Origin: Phycisphaerae bacterium
GTDB taxonomy: Bacteria; Planctomycetota; Phycisphaerae; Phycisphaerales; UBA1924
NCBI GenBank assembly: GCA_002706885.1
Contig: PAKY01000107.1
Location: forward strand, 1 to 45,401
Direction of reading: 5' to 3'
DNA length: 45,401 bases
Numbering within the stretch: the first letter of the stretch is position 1; every line of letters begins with the position of its first letter. The notes under the pieces were generated by a model, which ran no database searches, was not told where the DNA came from, and was given only the letters and a program-made list of their open reading frames with translations. Below are positions 25,479 through 31,921 of this stretch, in pieces. The position numbers and the translations under genes are program-made.

Positions 25479-26333
25479 TTAGCGACGCCACCCGCCGCCA
25501 GTCACGATCGATCGTAAACGTTCTACGACCCCGCTGGTCCGAAGATCGGACGTGATCCCGATGATCGGCGCTCCCGATCCACGCCCTGGGAGCCAGTGCT
25601 CGGCCTCGGCGGCGCTCACAAACCCCTCCACGGGGTCCGTCGCCCGCTGATACCACGCGTCCCAAGCCGCGCCGTCGCGGCGAACGAGACGGGAGAGCGG
25701 CGCAGATGTCTCATCAGCGACTCGACCCGTCAACAGCCCGTACACGATCGCCGCAACGCCCGCAATCTCGTCGCGACGCTTCTCGACGTCCACGCTGACA
25801 GCAACGGAGTCGAGCGCGTGATGCTCGATCCGAACTGCTCCGGACCGATCGACGAGGAGGCTGTCCGGGCTGATTGAACCGGTCACGAAACCCGCGAGGT
25901 GGATCGCGTGAAGGGCTCGGAGGAGCTGCTCGGCGGCCCTCTGTGCCTCAGCAACCGGCAGCATGCCGCCTTTGGCCTGCCTCACCGATTCGAGGGTAAC
26001 GAGGCCGTGGCCGTGTCCGATATAGGGCGACGACATCCAGAGACGCTTCGCGCGATCGTCCCACCAGGCCGCTTCGAGTTCGAGAACGTGACGGTGATTG
26101 ACCAGTCGGCGGCGGTCGAGCGCGTAGATGGCTCTTGTCAGTCCGTGTCGATCCGCCAGCGGCGTGACGTCGTAGAGAACGTGATTCGTTTGACGAGGTT
26201 CGTCGAGCGTGAGCCACCGATCGAAGCCATCAAAGGGCGGAAGCGTGGTGACGATGCGCAGCGACCGCGGCTCGGCGAGCCCGCTCGCTCCGCCCCGCCG
26301 ATCATCGGCGGCGTTCGTATCAGCGTCGTGCAT
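25479..26333 (-). CDS. Protein-kinase-fold protein, predicted pseudokinase
   Basis: The ATG at 26333 (284 aa) is chosen because AGAGGAG lies about 11 bases upstream and a TAAACT -10 at 26379-26384 would start transcription after the alternative GTG at 26378. The C-lobe of a Ser/Thr kinase is recognisable: ALHAIHLAGFVTGSISPDSLLVDRS, read against the usual LHxxGIVHRDIKPxNILLD. The HRD motif is TGS (residues 151-153), the metal-binding Asn is Ser158 and DFG is replaced by EHH (about 170-172). EIAGVAAIVYGLLTGRVAD matches the helix normally reading DIYSLGVVLYELLTG. No VAIK lysine or Gly-rich loop is evident. It is therefore probably catalytically dead, perhaps a scaffold working with the TPR protein encoded next. 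Confidence 0.72.
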   Translation of the reverse strand: MHDADTNAADDRRGGASGLAEPRSLRIVTTLPPFDGFDRWLTLDEPRQTNHVLYDVTPLADRHGLTRAIYALDRRRLVNHRHVLELEAAWWDDRAKRLWMSSPYIGHGHGLVTLESVRQAKGGMLPVAEAQRAAEQLLRALHAIHLAGFVTGSISPDSLLVDRSGAVRIEHHALDSVAVSVDVEKRRDEIAGVAAIVYGLLTGRVADETSAPLSRLVRRDGAAWDAWYQRATDPVEGFVSAAEAEHWLPGRGSGAPIIGITSDLRTSGVVERLRSIVTGGGWRR

Positions 26334-26378
26334 GAACGTTCGTGCTCCTCTTCGCTCGCCGCTCCTCGGCTCACACAC

Positions 26379-26384
26379 AGTTTA
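26379..26384 (-). promoter_or_regulatory. -10 hexamer TAAACT upstream of the pseudokinase gene
   Basis: On the minus strand TAAACT would start transcription near 26372, about 40 bases before the ATG at 26333. No -35 at good spacing is seen. Confidence 0.4.
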
Positions 26385-26458
26385 TCGACGTTCTCAAGGT
26401 CAGGACGCCAACCGAGTGATCTCATTGCGTTTGGTTCTAGGTCGGGTTCACGTGGGCT

Positions 26459-26464
26459 TATACT
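26459..26464 (+). promoter_or_regulatory. -10 hexamer TATACT upstream of hppD
   Basis: TATACT is a strong -10 with a predicted start near 26471 and a 70-base leader to the ATG at 26541. The nearest TTGGTT (26431-26436) is 22 bases away, too far for a normal -35, so an activator may be needed. TTCACGTG at 26447-26454 lies just upstream. Confidence 0.5.
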
Positions 26465-26540
26465 GGTGTTGACGGGCGGGCGACCCTGGGCGTCCCCGGC
26501 CGAAGTCCTTTGAAACCGCCCAAGCTCCGGAGGGCGTCAG

Positions 26541-27734
26541 ATGACGACCGCCACGACCGCCGCAGCCTCGACGGCCGCCGATCCGCTCGCTCTTATCGAC
26601 GTCGACCATGTTCGCTTTCACGTCGGGAATGCGAAGCAGGCCGCGTACTTCTACGCCCATACCTTTGGCTTCCGCATCGACCAAGTGTCGGACCTGACGA
26701 CGGGGCAGCGGGAGACCGCGAGCTATCTGCTCACGCAGGGCAACATCCGCCTCCTCCTGACGACCGGCCTGCACAAAGACCATCCGGCGCAACAGGAAGT
26801 CACGCGGTTTGGCGACGGCGTGAAGGACATCGCGCTGACGGTTCACGACGCCATCCGCGCGTATGAGCAGGCGATTGCCAACGGCGGCGAGAGCGCATAC
26901 GAGCCGTTCGAAACGAGCGATGAGAACGGGACGATCGTCCAGGCGGGTATCAAGACTTACGGGCGCGCGATTCACACCTTCGTGAGCCGATCCGGCAAGT
27001 ACAACCTTCCCGACGTGAAGCGTGGCGCACAGTTCGCGCCGAACTATCGGAAGGTCGAGGGGCTCGAGCTCAACGACTACAACGAGAAGAACCCTTGCGG
27101 CCTCAAGTACGTCGACCACTGCGTGGGCAACGTCGAGGAAGGCAAGATGAACTACTGGGTCGACTGGTACGAGAACGTCCTCGGCTTCAAGATGTTCAAG
27201 CACTTCGACGACCAGGACATCTCAACCGAATACTCGGCTTTGATGTCGAAGGTCATGGCGTCCGGCAACCACCTGATCAAGATGCCCATCAATGAGCCGG
27301 CGGAGGGCAAGAAGAAGAGCCAGATCCTCGAGTATCTCGAGTGGCACGACATGACGCCGGGCGTCCAGCACCTTGCGCTGCGCACCGACGACGAGCTCCA
27401 CTCCGTCGCGGCGCTTCGGCGTCGCGGTGTGGACTTTCTTACCCTTCCCGACACGTACTACGAACTCGTCTGGGATCGTGTCGAGAAGACTCTTCGCGAA
27501 AGCGGGCACGAGGGTGTCAAGGAAGACCACCAGCGTGTGAAGGATCTCGGGATCCTGGTAGACGCTGACGATGAGGGTTATCTGCTTCAGCTATTTACGA
27601 AGCCGCTGCAGGATCGCCCGACACTCTTCTTCGAGATCATTTGCCGTCGCGGTAGCCAGAGCTTCGGGAAGGGCAACTTCAAGGCCCTGTTTGAGGCGCT
27701 GGAGATCGAGCAGGAGCGCCGCGGCAACCTGTAG
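26541..27734 (+). CDS. hppD: 4-hydroxyphenylpyruvate dioxygenase
   Basis: HPPD converts 4-hydroxyphenylpyruvate to homogentisate, the second step of tyrosine breakdown, using non-haem iron. The 397-residue protein has two vicinal-oxygen-chelate halves: the N-terminal one opens with VDHVRFHVGNAKQAAYFYAH, and the catalytic one contains the iron ligands His193 (YVDHCVGNV), His277 (GVQHLALRT) and Glu365 (LFFEIICRRG). GFKMFKHFDDQDISTEYSAL and the C-terminal GSQSFGKGNFKALFEALEIE are diagnostic. GGAGG lies 7 bases or so before the ATG. The next pathway enzyme, hmgA, is 2 kb downstream on the same strand. The product might also feed tocopherol- or pyomelanin-type chemistry, but the nearby hmgA favours breakdown. 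Confidence 0.97.
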   Translation: MTTATTAAASTAADPLALIDVDHVRFHVGNAKQAAYFYAHTFGFRIDQVSDLTTGQRETASYLLTQGNIRLLLTTGLHKDHPAQQEVTRFGDGVKDIALTVHDAIRAYEQAIANGGESAYEPFETSDENGTIVQAGIKTYGRAIHTFVSRSGKYNLPDVKRGAQFAPNYRKVEGLELNDYNEKNPCGLKYVDHCVGNVEEGKMNYWVDWYENVLGFKMFKHFDDQDISTEYSALMSKVMASGNHLIKMPINEPAEGKKKSQILEYLEWHDMTPGVQHLALRTDDELHSVAALRRRGVDFLTLPDTYYELVWDRVEKTLRESGHEGVKEDHQRVKDLGILVDADDEGYLLQLFTKPLQDRPTLFFEIICRRGSQSFGKGNFKALFEALEIEQERRGNL

Positions 27735-27827
27735 GGCGTTCCCCCGGGATCTCATCCAAACAACACGCTTTCCGGCCTGCCTGACCGCGCTGCGCGTCAG
27801 CGCCGAAAGGATTTCTGCGCGCGCCGG

Positions 27828-27857
27828 TTGTCGCGGATGAACCGTTTTTCACATATT
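27828..27857 (+). promoter_or_regulatory. Possible promoter of the secreted protease gene
   Basis: TTGTCG (27828-27833) and CATATT (27852-27857) are 18 bases apart. Predicted transcription starts near 27864, giving a leader of about 155 bases that includes the palindrome at 27967-27978. Confidence 0.35.
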
Positions 27858-27966
27858 GTTGCGTGACGCCGCTATGGAGGTCCGATGGTTCCCTGAGAGG
27901 GAGTCCAGCGGACGGGTCCGTTGGCGGCAACATCCAAAAACCGACATTTGTGAACTGAAACCCGGA

Positions 27967-27978
27967 TTTCACGTGAAA
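27967..27978. promoter_or_regulatory. Perfect 12-bp palindrome upstream of the secreted protease
   Basis: TTTCACGTGAAA is its own reverse complement and lies about 40 bases before the protease ATG. The core TTCACGTG also occurs upstream of hppD at 26447-26454. A regulator site is possible; nothing else supports it. Confidence 0.3.
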
Positions 27979-28017
27979 ATCGTGTCATCCAATCGCTTCG
28001 GCACCGGAGGGAAGCCA

Positions 28018-28977
28018 ATGTTTGTAAGCACTCGCTTTGTTGCGAGCGCGGCGGTCGCCGCACTCGTCGCGTCCGCTGCAGGCCTTGAGGTAAATGGGTT
28101 TGACGCCGCGCCCGAACGCTACAGCCGTTTCGCCATAGACGATGATGGGCAGTATGTCCCAACAGCATCATCGTCATTCATGCTCGGTTCTGATGACCTT
28201 TCTGGAATCGGGTGGGCGGGTGATGTGTCTCGGAACCGCAACAAGGTCGGGCGGGCCGTCACGCTTGTGTCTCGCCGGCATGTCCTCTTCCCGGCGCATT
28301 GGGCGATCACGCCCGGCGATCGTGTTCAGTTCATGAACGCCGATGGCGCCGTGTTCAGCTATCAGGTCACGGACACCGCCGGGACATACCGGGACACTGG
28401 CAATCCGTCGGATCTGAGTATCGCAACGCTCGACGAACGGGTTGATCAGAGCATTCGCGAGTTCCCGATCGGTCGGCGCGAGGGGATTGACTACGTTGAT
28501 CTGGAGTTGATCGTATACGGAAAGTACGGTCGCGTCGGAACCAACCGGCTGCCGACATATTGGTACGACGCGTTTGACGTTGGGACCTGGCGGTACTCGA
28601 CGACGACCGCCGGGCCAGTGGGCACCGCGATGAGCGAGAGCGGCGACTCGGGGAGCCCGACGTTCGTTCGGATCAACGGCGAACTGGTTGTCGTCGGCAT
28701 CCGATGGCTCCAGACGGTTGATACATGGGCTCCGGCGTTCCTTGAACAGCTCCAGGATGTGGCTGCGTCGGATGGTGAGTCGATCCGAGTGGGTGGCTCA
28801 CAGCCGCGCTGCGTCGCGGATCTGACCAACGACGGGATGCTCCGGATCGACGACGTGGTGGCGTTTCTGAGCAGCTTCGGCGCCCAGGACGATGTCGCGG
28901 ACTTTGCGGCGACTTTCGGCGTGTGGTCTCTTGAGGACGTATTGGCGTTCCTGGCCGCCTTCGAGGACGGTTGCTGA
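28018..28977 (+). CDS. Secreted trypsin-like serine protease with dockerin-like C-terminus
   Basis: The ATG at 28018 (319 aa) is chosen because GGAGGGA lies 8 bases or so upstream and a signal peptide follows (VASAAVAALVASAAG). The frame is open further upstream but has no start signal there. The chymotrypsin-fold triad can be placed: His94 in VLFPAHWAI, Asp132 in NPSDLSIATLD and Ser211 in SESGDSGSPTF. Residues 265-319, bracketed by Cys265 and Cys319, form a dockerin-like duplicated EF-hand module (CVADLTNDGMLRIDDVVAFL then DVADFAATFGVWSLEDVLAF). Only the first loop keeps the Asp/Asn pattern for calcium; the second is degenerate. Such tails are common on secreted Phycisphaerae proteins. A terminator follows the stop by about 40 bp. 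Target unknown. Confidence 0.82.
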   Translation: MFVSTRFVASAAVAALVASAAGLEVNGFDAAPERYSRFAIDDDGQYVPTASSSFMLGSDDLSGIGWAGDVSRNRNKVGRAVTLVSRRHVLFPAHWAITPGDRVQFMNADGAVFSYQVTDTAGTYRDTGNPSDLSIATLDERVDQSIREFPIGRREGIDYVDLELIVYGKYGRVGTNRLPTYWYDAFDVGTWRYSTTTAGPVGTAMSESGDSGSPTFVRINGELVVVGIRWLQTVDTWAPAFLEQLQDVAASDGESIRVGGSQPRCVADLTNDGMLRIDDVVAFLSSFGAQDDVADFAATFGVWSLEDVLAFLAAFEDGC

Positions 28978-29015
28978 ACGCGCCCTATCGCTTCCTTCGG
29001 TCGGTTAGGATGTGG

Positions 29016-29042
29016 GCGGTCGCCGAGGGCGGCCGCTTTTTT
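29016..29042 (+). terminator. Rho-independent terminator after the protease gene
   Basis: GCGGTCGCC and GGCGGCCGC pair over 9 bp (one G-T) around a GAG loop and are followed by six T. A TAGGAT hexamer at about 29006-29011 stands just before it, so a gmhA transcript starting there would begin with this hairpin. Confidence 0.8.
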
Positions 29043-29065
29043 CTTGAAGAGGTGAATGGACGCGG

Positions 29066-29641
29066 ATGGCAGTCGACCAGATTCAGACAGAGCTTGAGTC
29101 TGCTCGGGAGGCTCTGTCGTCGCTCCTCGACGGCGACGCGAGCGAACGGGTCGGGCGAATCGCGGCGACGATCGCCGATTCGCTCCGCGCGGGTGGCAAG
29201 GTCATGGCTTGCGGGAACGGTGGCTCGTCCGCGGACGCGATGCACTTCTGCGAGGAGCTCACGGGCCGGTATCGAGGCGATAGACCCGCGCTCGGCGCGA
29301 TCGCCTGCGTCGACCCCGGGCACCTGACGTGCACGGCGAACGACTACGGGTATGAGATGGTGTTCAGCCGCTGGGTAGAGGCCCTTGGGCGTCCCGGCGA
29401 CGTTCTGGTTGCGCTGACGACAAGCGGTAAGAGCCGGAACGTGCTCCGGGCGGTCGAGGCTGCGGGGGCGATCGGGATGAAGAGGGTCGCGATGCTCGGG
29501 GGCGACGGCGGCGTGCTTCGAGGGCTGTGCGAGCACGAGATCGTCGCTCCGGGCGGGACGGCGGACCGCGTGCAGGAGTTGCACATGCTCATGCTGCATT
29601 GCGTCATCGGCGAGATCGAGCGGCGCCTGGGCGTCGCGTGA
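29066..29641 (+). CDS. gmhA: Sedoheptulose 7-phosphate isomerase
   Basis: GmhA converts sedoheptulose 7-phosphate to glycero-manno-heptose 7-phosphate, the entry to heptose used in lipopolysaccharide or surface glycans. The 191-residue SIS-domain protein has the usual length. Seen: VMACGNGGSSADAMHFCEEL (phosphate-binding and catalytic Glu/His region), ACVDPGHLTCTANDYGYE, LVALTTSGKSRNVLRAVEAA and RVQELHMLMLHCVIGEIE, with the conserved E..H...H pattern. AGAGGTG lies about 11 bases upstream. The other heptose genes (hldE/hddA, gmhB) are not in the window. It sits between a protease and hmgA, with no obvious functional link to either. Confidence 0.92.
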   Translation: MAVDQIQTELESAREALSSLLDGDASERVGRIAATIADSLRAGGKVMACGNGGSSADAMHFCEELTGRYRGDRPALGAIACVDPGHLTCTANDYGYEMVFSRWVEALGRPGDVLVALTTSGKSRNVLRAVEAAGAIGMKRVAMLGGDGGVLRGLCEHEIVAPGGTADRVQELHMLMLHCVIGEIERRLGVA

Positions 29642-29668
29642 GCGTCCCCGCGGAGTTTGGCGTCACGC

Positions 29669-29696
29669 TTGGCGCAGGGGCGCCACAGCCTAAACT
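29669..29696 (+). promoter_or_regulatory. Predicted hmgA promoter
   Basis: TTGGCG (29669-29674) and TAAACT (29691-29696) have a 16-base spacer. Predicted transcription starts near 29703, 30 bases before the ATG at 29733. hmgA therefore probably has its own transcript. Confidence 0.5.
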
Positions 29697-29732
29697 TGTC
29701 GTGGATATCCGCTTTCCCGAAGGGAGACCGAC

Positions 29733-31034
29733 ATGCCGTACTACATGAAGCTCGGCAGGCTGCCGAACAAGCGCCACATCCAGTTCCGCCGCCCTGACGG
29801 CGCGCTTTACAGCGAGGAACTTTTCGGCACCGAGGGATTCGTTGGACCGACGAGCACGATGTACCACATTCATCCGCCGACGCAGGTCAGCGGGTGGAAG
29901 GCGATGTACGGCACGAAGCCCGAGTACGTCGAAGAGTCGGTGATGCGGATGCGGCACCTCAAGACCGCGCCGATGGAAGCGAGCGGCGACCCCGTAACGG
30001 GACGCGTCGTACTCTTCGGCAACGCGGACGTGGAGATGTTTGCATGCAATCCGGCCGATCGGATGAACTACCACTACAAGAACGGACAGGGCGACGAGTG
30101 CCTCTTCGTTCACTACGGGTCGGGCTCGGTGTTCACCATGTTCGGCACGCTGAAATTCGGACCGAAGGACTATGTCGTTCTGCCGAAAGGCGTGATCTAC
30201 CAAATCGTGTTCGATGAACTCGCTGACGCGGACCGGCCCGATGGGTACACGAAGGACACGATGCCGTTCGGGAAGTTCATCGGGTTCGAAACGGCAAACG
30301 CGAGTCACATCGCGCCGCCGCCGCGGTATCTCTCCAAGCAGACGAGCCAGTTCCTCGAGCACGCGCCGTATTGTGAGCGTGACCTTCGTGTGCCGTTCGA
30401 AGATACCGATCACCCGCTGGCGTACGACGAGCTCGGCGACTTCGAGGTGCGGATCAAAGCACGCGACTGCGTGCACAGCTACGTGTACTCGTATCACCCG
30501 CTCGACGTCGTCGGGTGGGACGGGTGCTACTACCCCTACTGCTTCAACATCGACGACTTCGCGCCGATCGTGGGCAAGCTGCACATGCCGCCGCCGATCC
30601 ACCAGACGTTCGAGGGTCACAACTTCGTGATCTGCTCGTTCTGTCCGCGCGTGCTCGATTTCCATCCGGAAGCGATCCCGATCCCGTACAACCACTCGAA
30701 CATCGATAGCGACGAGATCCTGTACTACGTCGAGGGCAACTACAAGGCCCGGCGTGGCATCGAGGTGGGATCGATCAGTCTGCATCCGCAGGGGATCCCG
30801 CACGGACCGCACCCGGGCACCGTCGAGAAGAGCCTCGGCAAGAACTACACGGACGAGCTCGCGGTGATGTGCGACACGTTCCGCCCGATGTTCCCAACCA
30901 AGGCCGCGCTCGACATGGATGACCCCCACTATCCGGAGAGTTGGCGCGCCGATCACCACGCCCCGTTGGAACAGCGGAACGGCGTCGCGGAGGGGCGAGC
31001 GTCGGCCGAGAAGCCGATCACGACCTGGCCGTGA
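29733..31034 (+). CDS. hmgA: Homogentisate 1,2-dioxygenase
   Basis: HmgA opens the ring of homogentisate, the HPPD product, to maleylacetoacetate. The 433-residue protein resembles bacterial homogentisate dioxygenases of the cupin fold: TMYHIHPPTQVSGW near residue 43, NADVEMFACNPAD, ECLFVHYGSGSVFTMFGTLKF (upper cupin), and the iron site in PYNHSNIDSDEILYYVEG (His321 with the acidic pair 327/328) and LHPQGIPHGPHPG (His357). GAAGGGAG stands 7 bases or so before the ATG. hppD lies 2 kb upstream. Maleylacetoacetate isomerase and fumarylacetoacetase are not in the window, so the pathway must be completed elsewhere. Confidence 0.93.
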   Translation: MPYYMKLGRLPNKRHIQFRRPDGALYSEELFGTEGFVGPTSTMYHIHPPTQVSGWKAMYGTKPEYVEESVMRMRHLKTAPMEASGDPVTGRVVLFGNADVEMFACNPADRMNYHYKNGQGDECLFVHYGSGSVFTMFGTLKFGPKDYVVLPKGVIYQIVFDELADADRPDGYTKDTMPFGKFIGFETANASHIAPPPRYLSKQTSQFLEHAPYCERDLRVPFEDTDHPLAYDELGDFEVRIKARDCVHSYVYSYHPLDVVGWDGCYYPYCFNIDDFAPIVGKLHMPPPIHQTFEGHNFVICSFCPRVLDFHPEAIPIPYNHSNIDSDEILYYVEGNYKARRGIEVGSISLHPQGIPHGPHPGTVEKSLGKNYTDELAVMCDTFRPMFPTKAALDMDDPHYPESWRADHHAPLEQRNGVAEGRASAEKPITTWP

Positions 31035-31422
31035 TCGCGTCGTCCTTTCGATGAGCGGCCCGCGATCTGCTGACGCCGTCTAGGAATCGCAAGTCAGTTG
31101 AGATCAAGTCGCACTTGACTGTGTTGTCGTGCGCGCAATGCTTCCGACCGTTCCAAGGGAGTTTGCCGTGCGAGCGTTGACGCGATCCCATCTCAGTCTC
31201 AGATGTGTTGGCCTTGAACGGCCGAGCACAATGTGGCTGCGCGATCGCGGCATGCCCGGCATACGTCCCGTCGCGGCCTAACGCCCCGACCCCTTCTCCA
31301 CTCGCCATACACCACAACCGTACCGGTCGGGCCGTCCGAGCCCGGTTTAATCCGATCGTGGCGCCGCGCTTGTCGCGTCGCACACGGCGGATCGGAGTAT
31401 TTCCATGTAGACCGAAGCATCG
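31035..31422. other. 388-bp intergenic region with inverted repeats, no gene recognised
   Basis: No convincing coding frame on either strand. It contains CAAGT-CGC-ACTTG at 31105-31117, nested in a wider AGTCA...TGACT pair (31093-31120). A TTGACT at 31115-31120 could be a -35, but no good -10 follows at 17 bases. Further on are GC-rich short inverted repeats. It could hold the 3' untranslated region of hmgA, a promoter of the next gene or a small RNA; none is demonstrable. Confidence 0.5.
31105..31117. repeat. Inverted repeat CAAGT-N3-ACTTG
   Basis: Perfect 5-bp arms around CGC, flanked by AGTCA (from 31093) and TGACT (to 31120) which also pair. It lies 60-85 bp after hmgA and may be a protein site. 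Confidence 0.4.
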
Positions 31423-31863
31423 ATGGATCAAGCCATGAACCAGATGAACAACCAGGCCAACCCGACCACGCTGGCGCGCCGACTGGCGCCCGAGGACATC
31501 ACGCCGGGAATCTATGTTGCTGTCCTGCACAAAGTGCAGGAGGTCTTCCCGCGTCTGTACGGCGAATGCGCGCCGGGGGCGGACAGGTTCGAACTTTCCC
31601 GCGTCGTCACAACGCCGACACGCTCACCGACACCGCTGCGGGTGATCGACGTTTGCGTGCCTTTCGTGTTCGTTGAACGTCCCAATGGGAGGCCCGCGAT
31701 CGTGGACCTTCGACGCGCGCGGCTGGCACGGCTTGGCGACGCGTTCGGCGCCCTCGCTTTCGATCGGTTCCAGGCCGAGGAAGCGAAGCGTCGCGCGAAG
31801 CGTCGCGCGGAGCGGGACGCGGAGGGCGAGGCGCAGCCTCCTGCTGAGAGTGATCAGGACTGA
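31423..31863 (+). CDS. Small protein of unknown function, basic/acidic tail
   Basis: This 146-residue protein begins MDQAMNQMNNQANP; the ATG at 31435 is an alternative and neither has a good ribosome-binding site. The middle, about residues 20-115, looks like a compact folded domain (DITPGIYVAVLHKVQEVFPRL; LRVIDVCVPFVFVERPNGRP; AIVDLRRARLARLGDAFGAL). The tail is low-complexity and charged (EEAKRRAKRRAERDAEGEAQ), partly made by a 12-bp tandem repeat. I do not recognise a family. It lies 58 bp before the RtcB gene, with a perfect hairpin between them, and may be co-transcribed with it. Base use matches its neighbours. Confidence 0.6.
   Translation: MDQAMNQMNNQANPTTLARRLAPEDITPGIYVAVLHKVQEVFPRLYGECAPGADRFELSRVVTTPTRSPTPLRVIDVCVPFVFVERPNGRPAIVDLRRARLARLGDAFGALAFDRFQAEEAKRRAKRRAERDAEGEAQPPAESDQD
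31785..31808 (+). repeat. 12-bp tandem repeat inside the unknown gene
   Basis: GAAGCGTCGCGC occurs twice in tandem and encodes the repeated AKRR stretch of the charged tail. Confidence 0.8.
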
Positions 31864-31864
31864 G

Positions 31865-31890
31865 CGTTGCGGGCTTCGCGGCCCGCAACG
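31865..31890. other. Perfect 10-bp hairpin between the unknown gene and rtcB
   Basis: CGTTGCGGGC and GCCCGCAACG pair perfectly around TTCGCG. There is no T run, so it is not a standard terminator; it could end or attenuate transcription, or protect an mRNA end. Confidence 0.5.
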
Positions 31891-31921
31891 ACATTGGCAA
31901 TAGAGTTGAAAGGAGCAATCT

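Noticed and set aside
27777-27800. Hairpin after hppD as a terminator
   Set aside because: The stem has a bulge and there is no T run; it could be chance in GC-rich sequence.
31785-31808. 12-bp tandem repeat as a functional DNA repeat
   Set aside because: Only two copies, in frame, encoding a charged low-complexity tail.
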